Shown one piece after another: positions 17,152-26,044 of a stretch of DNA of 64,000 nt. Location of the stretch: assembly GCA_036488875.1 (NCBI GenBank), contig DASXGW010000013.1, forward strand, positions 1 through 64,000. Reading direction: 5' to 3'. How positions within the stretch are numbered: the stretch's first letter is position 1; each line of letters starts with the position of its first letter. Source of the stretch: Candidatus Baltobacteraceae bacterium (GTDB lineage Bacteria > Vulcanimicrobiota > Vulcanimicrobiia > Vulcanimicrobiales > Vulcanimicrobiaceae). The position numbers and the translations under genes were made by a program. Under the pieces are notes generated by a model that did no database searches, was not told the origin of the DNA, and was given only the letters and a program-made list of their open reading frames with translations.

Positions 17152-19434
17152 ATGGCGCGTGCGCGGTCCAAGGCGACTGCCAGAGCTCGGCTCAACCTCG
17201 AAATCGTAGGAATCACCGCGATCGGACTCGCCGTCCTTTGCGGCGTTTCGCTCGCCGTTCCGCACCTTGCCGGCAGCTTCGGCGGATGGACCGCGTCAAC
17301 GTTGCGCCTCCTCTTTGGAGGCGGTGCCGCGCTTTTCCCGGTGTTGTTGGCGGCAATGGGCGCCATTGTGTTCCTCGAGGTGAACGTTCCGCGCCTGATC
17401 GCGAGCTTTGGCAGCGCCGCGCTGGCGTACTTCCTTATGATCGACGCCGCGCTGGGCGCGGGAGGATCGACGCGCGGCGGGTTTATCGGCGCGCAGATCT
17501 GGTGGGCGCTGCACGCGCTGATCGGCCCCGTCGGGGCCTGGATCGCGTTGTCGATCGGGTTCTTGTCGCTGACGCTGTGGCTGACCAACGCGAGCCTCAA
17601 GCGGCTCATCGGCCGCGTCATCGTTGCGTCACGCGGCGTGAAGCTGCCGAAACTGCCGAGCCTGCCGCGCTTCAGTCTTCACGTGCCCACCGGCCACGCG
17701 TCGTTGAGCGAGGCGTTCGACGTTGCGTCGATTCCTAAGCCGGAGCCCTCGCCACAGGCCGAGGCGCCGCGGGCGGACGAGCCCGCTCCGCTTGCTGTGG
17801 CGCGACAACCCCAACCGCCGCGCAGCTCCGAGCCGCCGCTGATCGAGGGGTGGATGCATTTCGTCGCCCCACCCGCGCCGCCGCACGACGCCGAGGACGC
17901 CGTCGAAGACGTTGTTGAGGAAGAGGAAGAAGCCGAGCCCGCGATCGTTGCGGGCGAATACGAATCCGCCGACACCGTGACCGCGGTACGCGCCTACCGG
18001 CTTCCGGATCTGGCCATCTTCGATCCGCCGCAAGCGCAGGCGGTCGACGAGTCCAATCGGGGGCACGTGCTCGAGGACACCCTGGCCAGCTTCGGCGTCG
18101 GCGCAAAGGTCTCGCACATCGAGCGCGGTCCGTCGATCACGCGTTACGAGCTCAAGCCCGAACGGGGCGTGAAGATTTCGCGCATCGCTTCACTCGCAGA
18201 CGACATAGCGCTCGCGCTCGCTGCAACGAGCGTACGCATCGAGGCGCCGATTCCCGGCAAGTCCGCGGTCGGTATCGAGGTTCCCAACCAAACGATATCG
18301 ATCGTCGCCATTCGCGAGATCCTCGACTCGCTGCCGAACCGCGGCCAGGTTCCGCCGTTGTGGATGGCGCTCGGAAAGGACATTACCGGGCGCCCCGTTT
18401 TCGGCGATCTCGGGAAGATGCCGCATTTGCTGGTCGCCGGCGCGACCGGTGCCGGCAAATCCGTCTGCCTCAATACCATTATCGCATCGCTGCTCGTAAG
18501 CGCCACGCCGGATCAAGTTCAGCTGCTGATGATCGATCCCAAGCGCGTGGAGCTTGCGATCTACAACGGCATTCCGCACCTCATTAAAGAGGTCATCACC
18601 GATCCGCGGCTCGCCGCCGGCGCGCTCTTCGAAATGACCAAAGAGATGGACAGCCGGTACGAACGCTTTGCCAAAGCGGGCGTGCGCAAGATCGAAGAGT
18701 ACAACGCAAAATTCCCCGACGAGAAACTGCCGTACGTCGTTATCGTCATCGACGAGCTGGCCGACCTTATGCTCGTCGCGCCCGCAAAGGTCGAGACGAC
18801 GATCATGCGCCTCGCGCAGCTGGCGCGCGCGACGGGTATACACCTGATCGTCGCCACGCAACGGCCTTCCGTCGACGTCATCACCGGTTTGATCAAAGCC
18901 AACATTCCATCGCGCATCGCGTTTGCGGTCAGTTCGCAAGCCGATTCGCGCGTCATCCTCGACATGAACGGCGCCGAACGATTGCTCGGACGCGGCGACA
19001 TGCTCTACCTTCCGATCGACGCGCCAAAACCGGTGCGCGCGCAGGGCGCGCTGATCAACGCCTCCGAGGTCAACCGGCTGGTCGAGTTTTGGGCGCGCCA
19101 GGGACGTCCGGACAATCTGCTCGACGTCGAGGTGACGCCGATCGCCGACGAGGACGCCCGTAAGGACGCCGATCCGCTTTGCTGCGAAGCCGCACGCTTC
19201 ATCATCGAAACCAACTATGCGTCTACCGCGCAGCTGCAATCGCAGTTTTCGATCGGCCACCCGCGCGCCGTGCGGATCATGAAGCAGCTCGAGGAGTTCA
19301 AAGTCGTCGGCGCCCACGAGGGCACGAAGCCGCGCAAGATTCTCATCGGCCTGGCCGAGCTCGACATCATGGCATCGCGAATGGGACGCGAAGAAGGCGG
19401 CCAGCAGAACCTCTTCGCCGCCGGCGGAAGCTAA
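17152..19434 (+). CDS. ftsK: DNA translocase FtsK/SpoIIIE
   Basis: Septum-located hexameric DNA pump for chromosome segregation. About four N-terminal transmembrane helices occupy residues 18-155. A linker rich in Pro, Glu and Ala follows (about 195-280). The motor domain carries Walker A GATGAGKS (near residue 430) and Walker B VVIVIDELADLM. The motif VATQRPSVDVITGLIKANIPSRIAF is characteristic of FtsK. The C-terminal winged-helix gamma domain (STAQLQSQFSIGHPRAVRIMKQLEEFKVVG) would read the orienting sequences. At 760 residues it is of normal length for non-enterobacterial FtsK. Confidence 0.97.
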   Translation: MARARSKATARARLNLEIVGITAIGLAVLCGVSLAVPHLAGSFGGWTASTLRLLFGGGAALFPVLLAAMGAIVFLEVNVPRLIASFGSAALAYFLMIDAALGAGGSTRGGFIGAQIWWALHALIGPVGAWIALSIGFLSLTLWLTNASLKRLIGRVIVASRGVKLPKLPSLPRFSLHVPTGHASLSEAFDVASIPKPEPSPQAEAPRADEPAPLAVARQPQPPRSSEPPLIEGWMHFVAPPAPPHDAEDAVEDVVEEEEEAEPAIVAGEYESADTVTAVRAYRLPDLAIFDPPQAQAVDESNRGHVLEDTLASFGVGAKVSHIERGPSITRYELKPERGVKISRIASLADDIALALAATSVRIEAPIPGKSAVGIEVPNQTISIVAIREILDSLPNRGQVPPLWMALGKDITGRPVFGDLGKMPHLLVAGATGAGKSVCLNTIIASLLVSATPDQVQLLMIDPKRVELAIYNGIPHLIKEVITDPRLAAGALFEMTKEMDSRYERFAKAGVRKIEEYNAKFPDEKLPYVVIVIDELADLMLVAPAKVETTIMRLAQLARATGIHLIVATQRPSVDVITGLIKANIPSRIAFAVSSQADSRVILDMNGAERLLGRGDMLYLPIDAPKPVRAQGALINASEVNRLVEFWARQGRPDNLLDVEVTPIADEDARKDADPLCCEAARFIIETNYASTAQLQSQFSIGHPRAVRIMKQLEEFKVVGAHEGTKPRKILIGLAELDIMASRMGREEGGQQNLFAAGGS

Positions 19435-19451
19435 AGCTACCGGTTACGTCG

Positions 19452-20102
19452 GTGACGCTTCGCATCGGCGCGCTGATCAACGCGATCGTCGCGTTCGCCG
19501 TCTTCGCGTGGTTGGGATCGTACGCGGCGCGCAGCGGCGAGCCGGCGTTATTCGTCGGCTGGGAAAGCGCGTTGCTGAATCACTCGACACTCGTCGCGTG
19601 GTGGCTGACGTGGTCGTGTTACGTCTACGTACTCGGGCCCGTCGCGGTCGCGCTCATCGTCGTTGCGGTACGCGTGCCGTCGTGGCGCGGCCGCATCGCT
19701 TTTTCGCTGGTGATGCTGCTGCTCTGCTGGCTGGGGGCCGATCTCTTTCAGCACCTTTTTGCGCGACCGCGCAGGCTCGACTGGGTCGTGCGGCACGAAA
19801 CGGCGTTTTCGTATCCGAGCTCGCACGCCGCGATATCGTTGGGGTTCTACGGTCTGTGGGCGGCATTGATCTGGCGCTCCGAGTTAAGTCGCACCTTGCG
19901 GACCTTGCTTCCACTGCTGCTGCTCGCGCTCGTGCTGGGAACGTGCTGGTCGCGCCTGGCGCTCGGCGCGCATTACCTGACCGACCTCATCGGCGGCGCA
20001 CTGCTCGCCTGCGCGCTATTGTCGGCTGCGATAGCCGTCCTTCCGCTGAAGGCATTTGCCCTGCCTGAGGGAAGCGGAGACCACACCGATGACCTACCTT
20101 GA
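19452..20102 (+). CDS. PAP2-family membrane phosphatase
   Basis: Integral membrane phosphatase of 216 residues with six or so helices. The three PAP2 motifs are visible: LFARPRRLDW (part of KxxxxxxRP), PSSHAA, and SRLALGAHYLTD (SRxxxxxHxxxD). Likely substrates are undecaprenyl pyrophosphate or other lipid phosphates. The GTG at 19452 is chosen because the frame upstream of it lies inside ftsK. The 3' end overlaps mqnE by 14 nt, so it is probably cotranscribed with the menaquinone genes, but a role in that pathway is not shown. Confidence 0.88.
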   Translation: MTLRIGALINAIVAFAVFAWLGSYAARSGEPALFVGWESALLNHSTLVAWWLTWSCYVYVLGPVAVALIVVAVRVPSWRGRIAFSLVMLLLCWLGADLFQHLFARPRRLDWVVRHETAFSYPSSHAAISLGFYGLWAALIWRSELSRTLRTLLPLLLLALVLGTCWSRLALGAHYLTDLIGGALLACALLSAAIAVLPLKAFALPEGSGDHTDDLP

Positions 20103-21309
20103 TCCTGCGCTCCGAGAGATCGAGCGCAAAGTCGAATCAAACGTTGCGCTGTCGTTCGAGGACGGCCTGACGCTCTACCGGACGCACGATCTTCACGGTG
20201 TCGGCCGCATCGCGCGCCGGGTGAAAGAACGTAAGAGCGGCAAGAAAGTTTTCTACGTCCTCAACCGCTACATCAACTCGACCAACGTCTGTTTCGCCGC
20301 GTGCCGATTTTGTTCGTTCGCAGCCGACGAGTTCAAAGAGCCGCAGCGCGTCTTCCGGATGACGGCCGATCAGGTTTTCGCCAAGGCCGTTGAAACAGGA
20401 AACAACTTCAACCAAATTCACATCGTCGGCGGCCACGATCCGCGTCAGCTCTCACTCGATTATTGGCTTCCGCTGATGCGCAGGTTCAAGGAAGCGCTGC
20501 CGCACGTCCAGTTGTCGCTCTTTACGGCGGCCGAGATCGAGTACATGGCCAAGCGCCACCGCATGAGCTTCCCCGAGATCGTCGGCAAGCTCAAAGAGGC
20601 CGGGCTCGACAACGTCAACGGCGGCGCGGCCGAGATTCTGGGCGAAGAGACGCGAGCTAAGATTTGTCCGAACAAGGTCAATAGCGCCAACTGGCTGGCC
20701 ATCCACGAGGAGCTTCACCGGCAAGGCGTCGCGAGCAACGCGACCATGCTCTACGGTCACATCGAGTCGCTCGAGGACCGTGTCGATCACATGATCCGGC
20801 TGCGCGAGTCGCAGAACCGCTCGCCCGGCTTCAACGCGTTCATTCCGCTGGCGTTTCATCCCGACGGCAACGAGCTCTCCGACTGCGGCTGGACGACCGG
20901 CCTCGACGACTTGCGCACGTTCGCCGTCGCTCGCCTGATGCTCGACAACTTCGATCACATCAAGGCGTACTGGATGATTCAGGGCTTGAAAGTGTGCCAG
21001 GTCGCGCTGCAGTTCGGCGCCGACGACATGGACGGCACGCACGGCTCGACCGACGAGGAGATGATCTATCACTCGGCCGGGACGCGTTCGGCGCAGTACG
21101 TCGACGACCGCGAGTTCCGGCGCTTGATCGAAGAGGCGGGCTACGTTCCCGTTCGCCGCAACTCGACGTATCAAGAGTTCCCCTACGACTGGTCCCCACC
21201 CCAACGTGCTGCGCACGTCGGGGACCCCGATGGTTTAACAGGCACTGCGGCGCTGCGCGCCTCCGCGCCCCCCGCCCGCGAAGCGGTCGGGGCCCCCCAG
21301 GGGCTCTAG
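20089..21309 (+). CDS. mqnE: Aminofutalosine synthase MqnE
   Basis: Radical SAM enzyme that joins the 3-[(1-carboxyvinyl)oxy]benzoate made by MqnA to SAM, giving aminofutalosine in the futalosine route to menaquinone. The cluster motif is Cys68-x3-Cys72-x2-Cys75 (CFAACRFC). IHIVGGHDPRQLSLDYW, NVNGGAAEIL and the C-terminal QFGADDMDGTHG are typical of MqnE. The ATG at 20089 follows GGAAGCGGAG. The last 38 residues after EFPYDW are Pro/Ala/Arg-rich, unlike the family, and are encoded by GC-rich inverted repeats (21199-21223 and 21272-21292). mqnA begins 2 nt later. Confidence 0.95.
   Translation: MTYLDPALREIERKVESNVALSFEDGLTLYRTHDLHGVGRIARRVKERKSGKKVFYVLNRYINSTNVCFAACRFCSFAADEFKEPQRVFRMTADQVFAKAVETGNNFNQIHIVGGHDPRQLSLDYWLPLMRRFKEALPHVQLSLFTAAEIEYMAKRHRMSFPEIVGKLKEAGLDNVNGGAAEILGEETRAKICPNKVNSANWLAIHEELHRQGVASNATMLYGHIESLEDRVDHMIRLRESQNRSPGFNAFIPLAFHPDGNELSDCGWTTGLDDLRTFAVARLMLDNFDHIKAYWMIQGLKVCQVALQFGADDMDGTHGSTDEEMIYHSAGTRSAQYVDDREFRRLIEEAGYVPVRRNSTYQEFPYDWSPPQRAAHVGDPDGLTGTAALRASAPPAREAVGAPQGL
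21199..21223 (+). repeat. Inverted repeat in the 3' end of mqnE
   Basis: A stem of CCCC and ACGTGC pairs with GCACGT and GGGG around a TGC loop, with one A/C mismatch. With the second hairpin just downstream it encodes the unusual C-terminal tail of MqnE. No T-tract follows, so it is not a standard terminator. It resembles REP-type palindromes. Confidence 0.5.
21272..21292 (+). repeat. Second GC-rich inverted repeat at the mqnE 3' end
   Basis: The CCGC-GAA-GCGG core is extended imperfectly by CCCC/GGGG on both sides. It is followed by GGGGCCCCCCAGGGGC before the mqnE stop. A related run (CCTGGGGGCCC plus a hairpin) lies just after the htrA stop near 1524-1570. Confidence 0.4.
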
Positions 21310-21311
21310 CA

Positions 21312-22145
21312 GTGTTACGTTGCGGGCGCATCAAGTACACGAACGATCTTCCGATTTATGCTGCGTTTGACGCCGGTGCGATCGCGTATCCCGGTACGCT
21401 GCACGCCGACGTTCCGTCGCGCCTGAACGCAATGCTGCTCGGCGGCGAGCTCGACGTCAGCCCGATCTCGGCGTTCGCCTGGGCCGCGCATCCCGACGAG
21501 CTCGTGCTCCTTCCCGACTTATGCATCGGCGCGCGCGACGAGGTCGTCTCCGTCATCCTCGTGTCGCCCGCGGCGCCGCCGGCATTGGGCGACGCAACGA
21601 TCTACGTGACGCAAGAATCGGCCAGCGGCCGCAATCTGTTGCGCGTGCTGCTCGAACGGCGCTTCGGCGTGCGTCCGTCGTACCAGTCCGTGGACGATCC
21701 TCTGCAGCGCGCGGCGGCCGGACAGCCGGCGCTGCTCATCGGCGATGCCGCCATCGACGCGCGCGAGCGCTTCGCGCCGGAGTCGTGTTACGACTTGGGC
21801 AAGCTCTGGCACGAGTGGACCGGACATCAAACCGTTTTTGCCGTGTGGGCCGCGCGGCGCGACTCGTTCGAACGCGATCCGCAAGCGATCCGCGCGTGCA
21901 TGCACGCGCTTACCGACGCCTACACGTGGTCGCGGTCGCACGTGCAGTACGTCGTCGAAGCCGCGCAGCGCACGATCGCACGCCCGGCCGGATTCTACGA
22001 GTCGTACTACGGAAAGCTCAACTTCACGTTCCATTCCGCGGCGCAAAGCGGTTTGGGCGCGTTCTGCCGCGAGCTGCACGCCATCGGCGCGATCCCAGCG
22101 GTTCCCTCGTCGTTACCCGAGGCGATCGGTGTCCTCGCTAGCTGA
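21312..22145 (+). CDS. mqnA: Chorismate dehydratase MqnA
   Basis: First enzyme of the futalosine pathway, converting chorismate to 3-[(1-carboxyvinyl)oxy]benzoic acid. The 277-residue protein has the periplasmic-binding-protein-like fold of MqnA. It starts LRCGRIKYTNDLPIYAAF and has VPSRLNAMLLGGELDVSPISAFAWA followed by LPDLCIGARDEVVSVILVS. LLIGDAAI marks the second lobe. The GTG at 21312 lies 2 nt after the mqnE stop. Its 3' end overlaps mqnC by 17 nt. The closely related MqnD was considered, but the N-terminal motif fits MqnA better. Confidence 0.92.
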   Translation: MLRCGRIKYTNDLPIYAAFDAGAIAYPGTLHADVPSRLNAMLLGGELDVSPISAFAWAAHPDELVLLPDLCIGARDEVVSVILVSPAAPPALGDATIYVTQESASGRNLLRVLLERRFGVRPSYQSVDDPLQRAAAGQPALLIGDAAIDARERFAPESCYDLGKLWHEWTGHQTVFAVWAARRDSFERDPQAIRACMHALTDAYTWSRSHVQYVVEAAQRTIARPAGFYESYYGKLNFTFHSAAQSGLGAFCRELHAIGAIPAVPSSLPEAIGVLAS

Positions 22146-23214
22146 TCTGCTCGACCGCGCCGCGACCGGCGGCCGCCTGACCTTCGACGAAGGCGTGCGT
22201 ATCTACAATGAGGCCGACCTCCACGATCTCGGTGCGGCCGCGCACGCGCGCCGCATGCAGCTTTATCCGAGCAACGTCGTGACGTACGTGATCGACACGA
22301 CGATCAACTACACCAACGTTTGCAACGTGCATTGCACTTTCTGCGCGTTCTTCCGGCCGGAGAACCACAAGGAAGGCTACACGATGTCGCACGACAAGGT
22401 GCTCGAGCGCGTGAAGTTCGCCGCCGACCAGGGCGCGACGCAGATCATGATCCAGGGCGGCGTGAATCCTGAGCTGCGTTTGGACTGGTTCGAAACGCTC
22501 TTCGAGCGCGTGCAGCGCGAGTACCCCGGCGTGGACATTCACTCGTTGTCGGTTTCGGAGATCGTGGGTCTGGCCAGCGTCGAGGAGATGCCGACGCGCG
22601 AAGTGCTGGCGCGGCTGAAAGCCGCCGGGATGAAGTCGCTGCCGGGCGCCGGTGCCGAGATCTTGGTCGAACGGGTCCGCAAGCGCATCTCGGCACGGAA
22701 AGTGCAGCCCGACCGCTGGCTGGGTGTGATGCGCGAAGCGCAGCAGCTGGGCATGCCGACCACGGCGACGATGATGTTCGGGTCGATCGAGACCGCCGAG
22801 GAACGCGTCGAGCACATGCACGTTTTGCGCGAGCTGCAGGACGAAACCGGCGGCTTCACCGCCTTCATCCCGTGGTACTACGTGCCGTTCAAGACGCCGT
22901 TACGCGGTAGGGAAGCCACCGGGCTCGAGTACCTTCGAGTGCTTGCCGTGTCGCGGCTCTACATGGACAACTTCCCGCATCTCCAAGCGTCGTGGCTGAC
23001 GCCGGGGCTGAAGATGGGGCAGCTCGCGTTGTTCTACGGCTGCGACGATATGGGCGGCACGATCATCGAAGAGCAAGTCGTGCACGACGCCGGCAGCACC
23101 AACGAAGCCACGCGCCGCGATTTAGAGAATCTCATTCGCACCGCCGGCTTCGTTCCGGTCATCCGCGACACGTACTGGAACCTCCGCGACGACGTCGCGC
23201 TCGCCACGGCCTAG
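22129..23214 (+). CDS. mqnC: Cyclic dehypoxanthinyl futalosine synthase MqnC
   Basis: Radical SAM enzyme that cyclises dehypoxanthine futalosine. The cluster motif is Cys65-x3-Cys69-x2-Cys72 (CNVHCTFC), and FFRPENHKEGYTMS follows. IMIQGGVNPELRLDWFE, MKSLPGAGAEILVERVRK and YGCDDMGGTIIEE are typical of MqnC. The GTG at 22129, inside the end of mqnA, fits the family N-terminus. mqnB and mqnD are not in the window and must be elsewhere if the pathway is complete. Confidence 0.95.
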   Translation: MSSLADLLDRAATGGRLTFDEGVRIYNEADLHDLGAAAHARRMQLYPSNVVTYVIDTTINYTNVCNVHCTFCAFFRPENHKEGYTMSHDKVLERVKFAADQGATQIMIQGGVNPELRLDWFETLFERVQREYPGVDIHSLSVSEIVGLASVEEMPTREVLARLKAAGMKSLPGAGAEILVERVRKRISARKVQPDRWLGVMREAQQLGMPTTATMMFGSIETAEERVEHMHVLRELQDETGGFTAFIPWYYVPFKTPLRGREATGLEYLRVLAVSRLYMDNFPHLQASWLTPGLKMGQLALFYGCDDMGGTIIEEQVVHDAGSTNEATRRDLENLIRTAGFVPVIRDTYWNLRDDVALATA

Positions 23215-23233
23215 TGACAGTTGCGGAAAAGTG

Positions 23234-23267
23234 AGAGCCGCCGCAGTAGCTGCAATGCGGCGGCTCT
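23234..23267 (-). terminator. Terminator hairpin between mqnC and a PilZ gene
   Basis: A perfect 12-bp stem (AGAGCCGCCGCA / TGCGGCGGCTCT) surrounds a 10-nt loop. Read on the minus strand it is followed by CACTTTTCC, a short T-run, so it probably ends PilZ transcription. With no T-tract in the plus direction it may only pause mqnC transcripts. Confidence 0.65.
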
Positions 23268-23294
23268 ATGGCCCAGCGTGACGAGAACTTGTGG

Positions 23295-24134
23295 CTAGTG
23301 GCGGTTGCGCGCGCGCTGGACGGCGTGCGTGTAACGCGCGATCTCTTCGTGCTGGAATCCGTCGATGCACGTGAACGCGAGACCGTACGCGTAGGTCTTG
23401 TTGCCCAGCGGCCGATGGTTGACTACACGCGCGCCGATCGTCATCTCTTGGAAAGCGCGGCGCTGGTCGTTGCGCAGCGGCGTTGCCGTACCCTTGCGCA
23501 CGTCGAGTAGGGCGGTCTCTTCGGGGTACGCCGCGAGAACGTCGGCGGGTAGCGTGAACTTCAACTCGACGGGTTCCCCTTCGACGAGTGCCTCGCCGCA
23601 GATCATCAGCAGTCCGCCGGCCGAAACGTCGCCCGCCTTCGCCTGCCGGTAGTCTTCTTTGGGCGTGCGGTAGATGATCGGGAACTGGGTGACGACCCGC
23701 ACGGTCGAGCGCGTAAGCCGCTCGGTCGTCGGGAGGTTGCGAACCGCCGCCTCATTGGCGCGCATTTGCGCCTGGCGCTGGTAGTTCGCGTTCATCGTCC
23801 GCGCCAGCTCGTCGACTTCCTGGGGCGACATCTTGTCGAGGCGAACGCGATAGATGAATCGCGGACCGCTCTGGGCACGAGCGACGACGGTTCCGCGCGC
23901 CACCGCGCGCTGACCGCTCGACGCCTGGAACGGAAACTCGACGACGTCACCGTACTCGAAGAGCACGACCGTCCGGAAACGGCATTCGGAGGGGCTGAGA
24001 TGTTCGATCACGCAGTTCGCGGGAGCGATCCCGCGGGTGCTGACCGTGGTAGGAAACTCGAGCGACCGAGGTGCTTTGGCGAGCTCGGCTTTGGGGGCGG
24101 TCGGTTTTTGTTTTGTGTTGCCTATCCATGACAT
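23295..24134 (-). CDS. PilZ-domain protein, paralogue of the next upstream gene
   Basis: The 279-residue protein has a degenerate N-terminal PilZ-like half (VSTRGIAPANCVIEHLSPSECRFRTVVLFEYGDVVEF). A linker rich in Gln, Arg and Ala follows. The C-terminal PilZ half has RSTVRVVTQFPIIYR and DVSAGGLLM, parts of the cyclic-di-GMP site. The ending FQHEEIARYTHAVQRARNR is close to that of the protein at 15020-15871. It probably arose by duplication with 24189-24857, whose N-terminal half reads almost the same (VKTRGVAPANAVVERITPTEC). The partner or output is not evident. Confidence 0.83.
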   Translation of the reverse strand: MSWIGNTKQKPTAPKAELAKAPRSLEFPTTVSTRGIAPANCVIEHLSPSECRFRTVVLFEYGDVVEFPFQASSGQRAVARGTVVARAQSGPRFIYRVRLDKMSPQEVDELARTMNANYQRQAQMRANEAAVRNLPTTERLTRSTVRVVTQFPIIYRTPKEDYRQAKAGDVSAGGLLMICGEALVEGEPVELKFTLPADVLAAYPEETALLDVRKGTATPLRNDQRRAFQEMTIGARVVNHRPLGNKTYAYGLAFTCIDGFQHEEIARYTHAVQRARNRH

Positions 24135-24188
24135 AATCGAGACTTCCTACGGCTCGATTTTTATGGTCGGCTGCCCTATCCCCGAAGA

Positions 24189-24857
24189 TTAAGGTTTTTG
24201 CCGAAGCTTTACACGGCCTACGGCGTCGACAAACCGCGTGATTTGGTCGCGATCGTGACGGCTGAGGCCGACGAAATTGACGCCGTACGCGTACAGCTCC
24301 GAGCCCAACGGCCTATAGTGAACGACGCGCGCCTGAACGACGATGTCGTCGAACGGCTGGCGGAGTTTCGAGCGATCGGAGCCCTTCTTGAAACTGTACA
24401 CCGCGAGCACTTCCGACGGCAGAAGGAAGTGCAGTTCGAGAAACATGCCTTCGACGAGTGCCTCTTTGCTCGTCATCAAGAGTCCGCCGGTCGAGACGTT
24501 GCGGCCCTTGGCCTTTCGGAAGCCTTCCTTGGCGGTGCGATACTGCAGCGAAAACTCGGCCTCGTACCGTTGGTGTTTGCGTCCGAGTTCTTCGGGGCGA
24601 GTTTCCGCAGTTGCCGGAGCTTCGAGCGGCTGCAAGGCGATCGTGTACTCGAAGCGCGGCGGTACCGGCACGCGCGAACGGATCGTGCCTTTTACCGCAA
24701 GCGGCGGACGATCGGGAAAGCACGCTTCGAACTCGACGGGGGCGTTCACATCGAACAGCAAGACGCAACGCATCACGCACTCCGTCGGCGTGATCCGCTC
24801 GACGACGGCGTTCGCCGGTGCGACGCCCCTTGTCTTCACCTGCGTTTGGAACCCCAT
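24189..24857 (-). CDS. PilZ-domain protein
   Basis: The 222-residue paralogue of the following gene begins MGFQTQVKTRGVAPANAVVERITPTEC. Its C-terminal PilZ half has RKHQRYEAEFSLQYR and NVSTGGLLM, so the usual Asp of DxSxxG is Asn here. The ending DRDQITRFVDAVGRVKLR is a variant of the tail in the two other PilZ proteins. A 54-nt gap separates it from the next PilZ gene. The altered residue may weaken ligand binding, which is an inference only. Confidence 0.8.
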   Translation of the reverse strand: MGFQTQVKTRGVAPANAVVERITPTECVMRCVLLFDVNAPVEFEACFPDRPPLAVKGTIRSRVPVPPRFEYTIALQPLEAPATAETRPEELGRKHQRYEAEFSLQYRTAKEGFRKAKGRNVSTGGLLMTSKEALVEGMFLELHFLLPSEVLAVYSFKKGSDRSKLRQPFDDIVVQARVVHYRPLGSELYAYGVNFVGLSRHDRDQITRFVDAVGRVKLRQKP

Positions 24858-24914
24858 GTGTTATTAGAGTATTCGACCTCTTCGTGCCGCTCGCCCGAGG
24901 GCTTGAACGAATCT

Positions 24915-25994
24915 TTACGCCAGCGCGCGCGAAATCGTCGCGGCTCCGAGCACTTCGCAACCGTCGTCATCAAAAAATGCGACGAGTTGGCCCGGCGCGA
25001 CCGCACGTTGCGGACGATCGAAGCGCAGCTCGATTCCGTCGCGACCAAGCAGGCGTACGTTCGCCGGCGCAGGGTTCGAGCGATACCGAATCATCGCCGT
25101 CATCGGCGTTTTTCCGTCGAAGCGCTCGGGTCGAATGAGGTTGCGTGCGTCGGCTTCGACGACGGTCGACGACAACTCGTCCTCGCGCCCGACGACGATC
25201 GTATTGGTCGGCGAGTCGATCCGCGTCACGTAGCGCGGGCCTTCGGCGCTCGGCGGGACGCCGGCGCGCTGGCCGACCGTGTAACGCGCGATTCCGCGAT
25301 GCGATCCCGCCGGCGCGCCATGGGTCGTAAGCACGTCGCCCGGTCGATCGATCTCGGGACGAATGCGCGTCAGCACTTCGCGATAGTCGCCGCCTTCGAC
25401 GAAACAGATGTCTTGCGATTCTGGTTTGTCGTGTACCGGCAAGCCCAGGCGCCGCGCGTGTTCGCGAGTCGCCGCTTTATCGAGATCGCCCAGCGGCAAG
25501 AGCAGCCGAGCGAGTTGATCGGACCGCAGTTGCGCCAGCGCGTAGGCCTGGTCTTTGGCGTGCGTGCCGCGATACAGGTGGGCCCCGTCATCGCGGTGCT
25601 CGACGCGAGCGTAATGTCCGGTGGCGACGAAACGCGCATCGACGCGATCGGCGTACTCCGCGAGGGTCCCAAGCTTGACGAAGTTATTGCAGGCGACGCA
25701 CGGATTCGGCGTACGCCCCGCGGCGTAGTCGTCGGCGAATCGTTCGATCACGTTTTTGCGAAACGTTTCTTGAAAGTCGAGCACGTAGTGCGGGATCCCC
25801 AAGGTTGCCGCGCTGCGGCGCGCATCGTCGAAATCGTCGATGCCGCAACAACTTTTTGCGTGTGCCGGCTTAGACGGTGAGTACATTTTCATCGTCACGC
25901 CCACCACGTCGAATCCGGCTTCCACCAACAAACCAGCAGCCACGGCGGAGTCGACTCCGCCGCTCATTGCCGCAATTACGCGTTCTCTTGCCAT
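24915..25994 (-). CDS. mnmA: tRNA-specific 2-thiouridylase MnmA
   Basis: Cytoplasmic enzyme that thiolates U34 of tRNA-Lys, -Glu and -Gln. The PP-loop is SGGVDSAVA (residues 11-19). The catalytic Cys99 lies in TPNPCVACN and the partner Cys197 in [12 protein letters not shown]. Both match the positions expected from E. coli MnmA (102 and 199). ATGHYAR and [15 protein letters not shown] are also typical. At 359 residues it is full length. The ATG at 25994 follows GGAG. A divergent rodZ gene starts 50 nt away. The start region partly resembles the AGGAT-loop elements. Confidence 0.97.
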   Translation of the reverse strand: MARERVIAAMSGGVDSAVAAGLLVEAGFDVVGVTMKMYSPSKPAHAKSCCGIDDFDDARRSAATLGIPHYVLDFQETFRKNVIERFADDYAAGRTPNPCVACNNFVKLGTLAEYADRVDARFVATGHYARVEHRDDGAHLYRGTHAKDQAYALAQLRSDQLARLLLPLGDLDKAATREHARRLGLPVHDKPESQDICFVEGGDYREVLTRIRPEIDRPGDVLTTHGAPAGSHRGIARYTVGQRAGVPPSAEGPRYVTRIDSPTNTIVVGREDELSSTVVEADARNLIRPERFDGKTPMTAMIRYRSNPAPANVRLLGRDGIELRFDRPQRAVAPGQLVAFFDDDGCEVLGAATISRALA

Positions 25995-26044
25995 GTGACT
26001 CCGGACAGGATAACACCTGACCGGGGCAAACTCAAAATCCCGAA

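Noticed and set aside
20994-21311. N-terminal extension of MqnA upstream of 21312
   Set aside because: It lies inside mqnE in another frame and is Arg-rich. GTG 21312 gives the normal family N-terminus.
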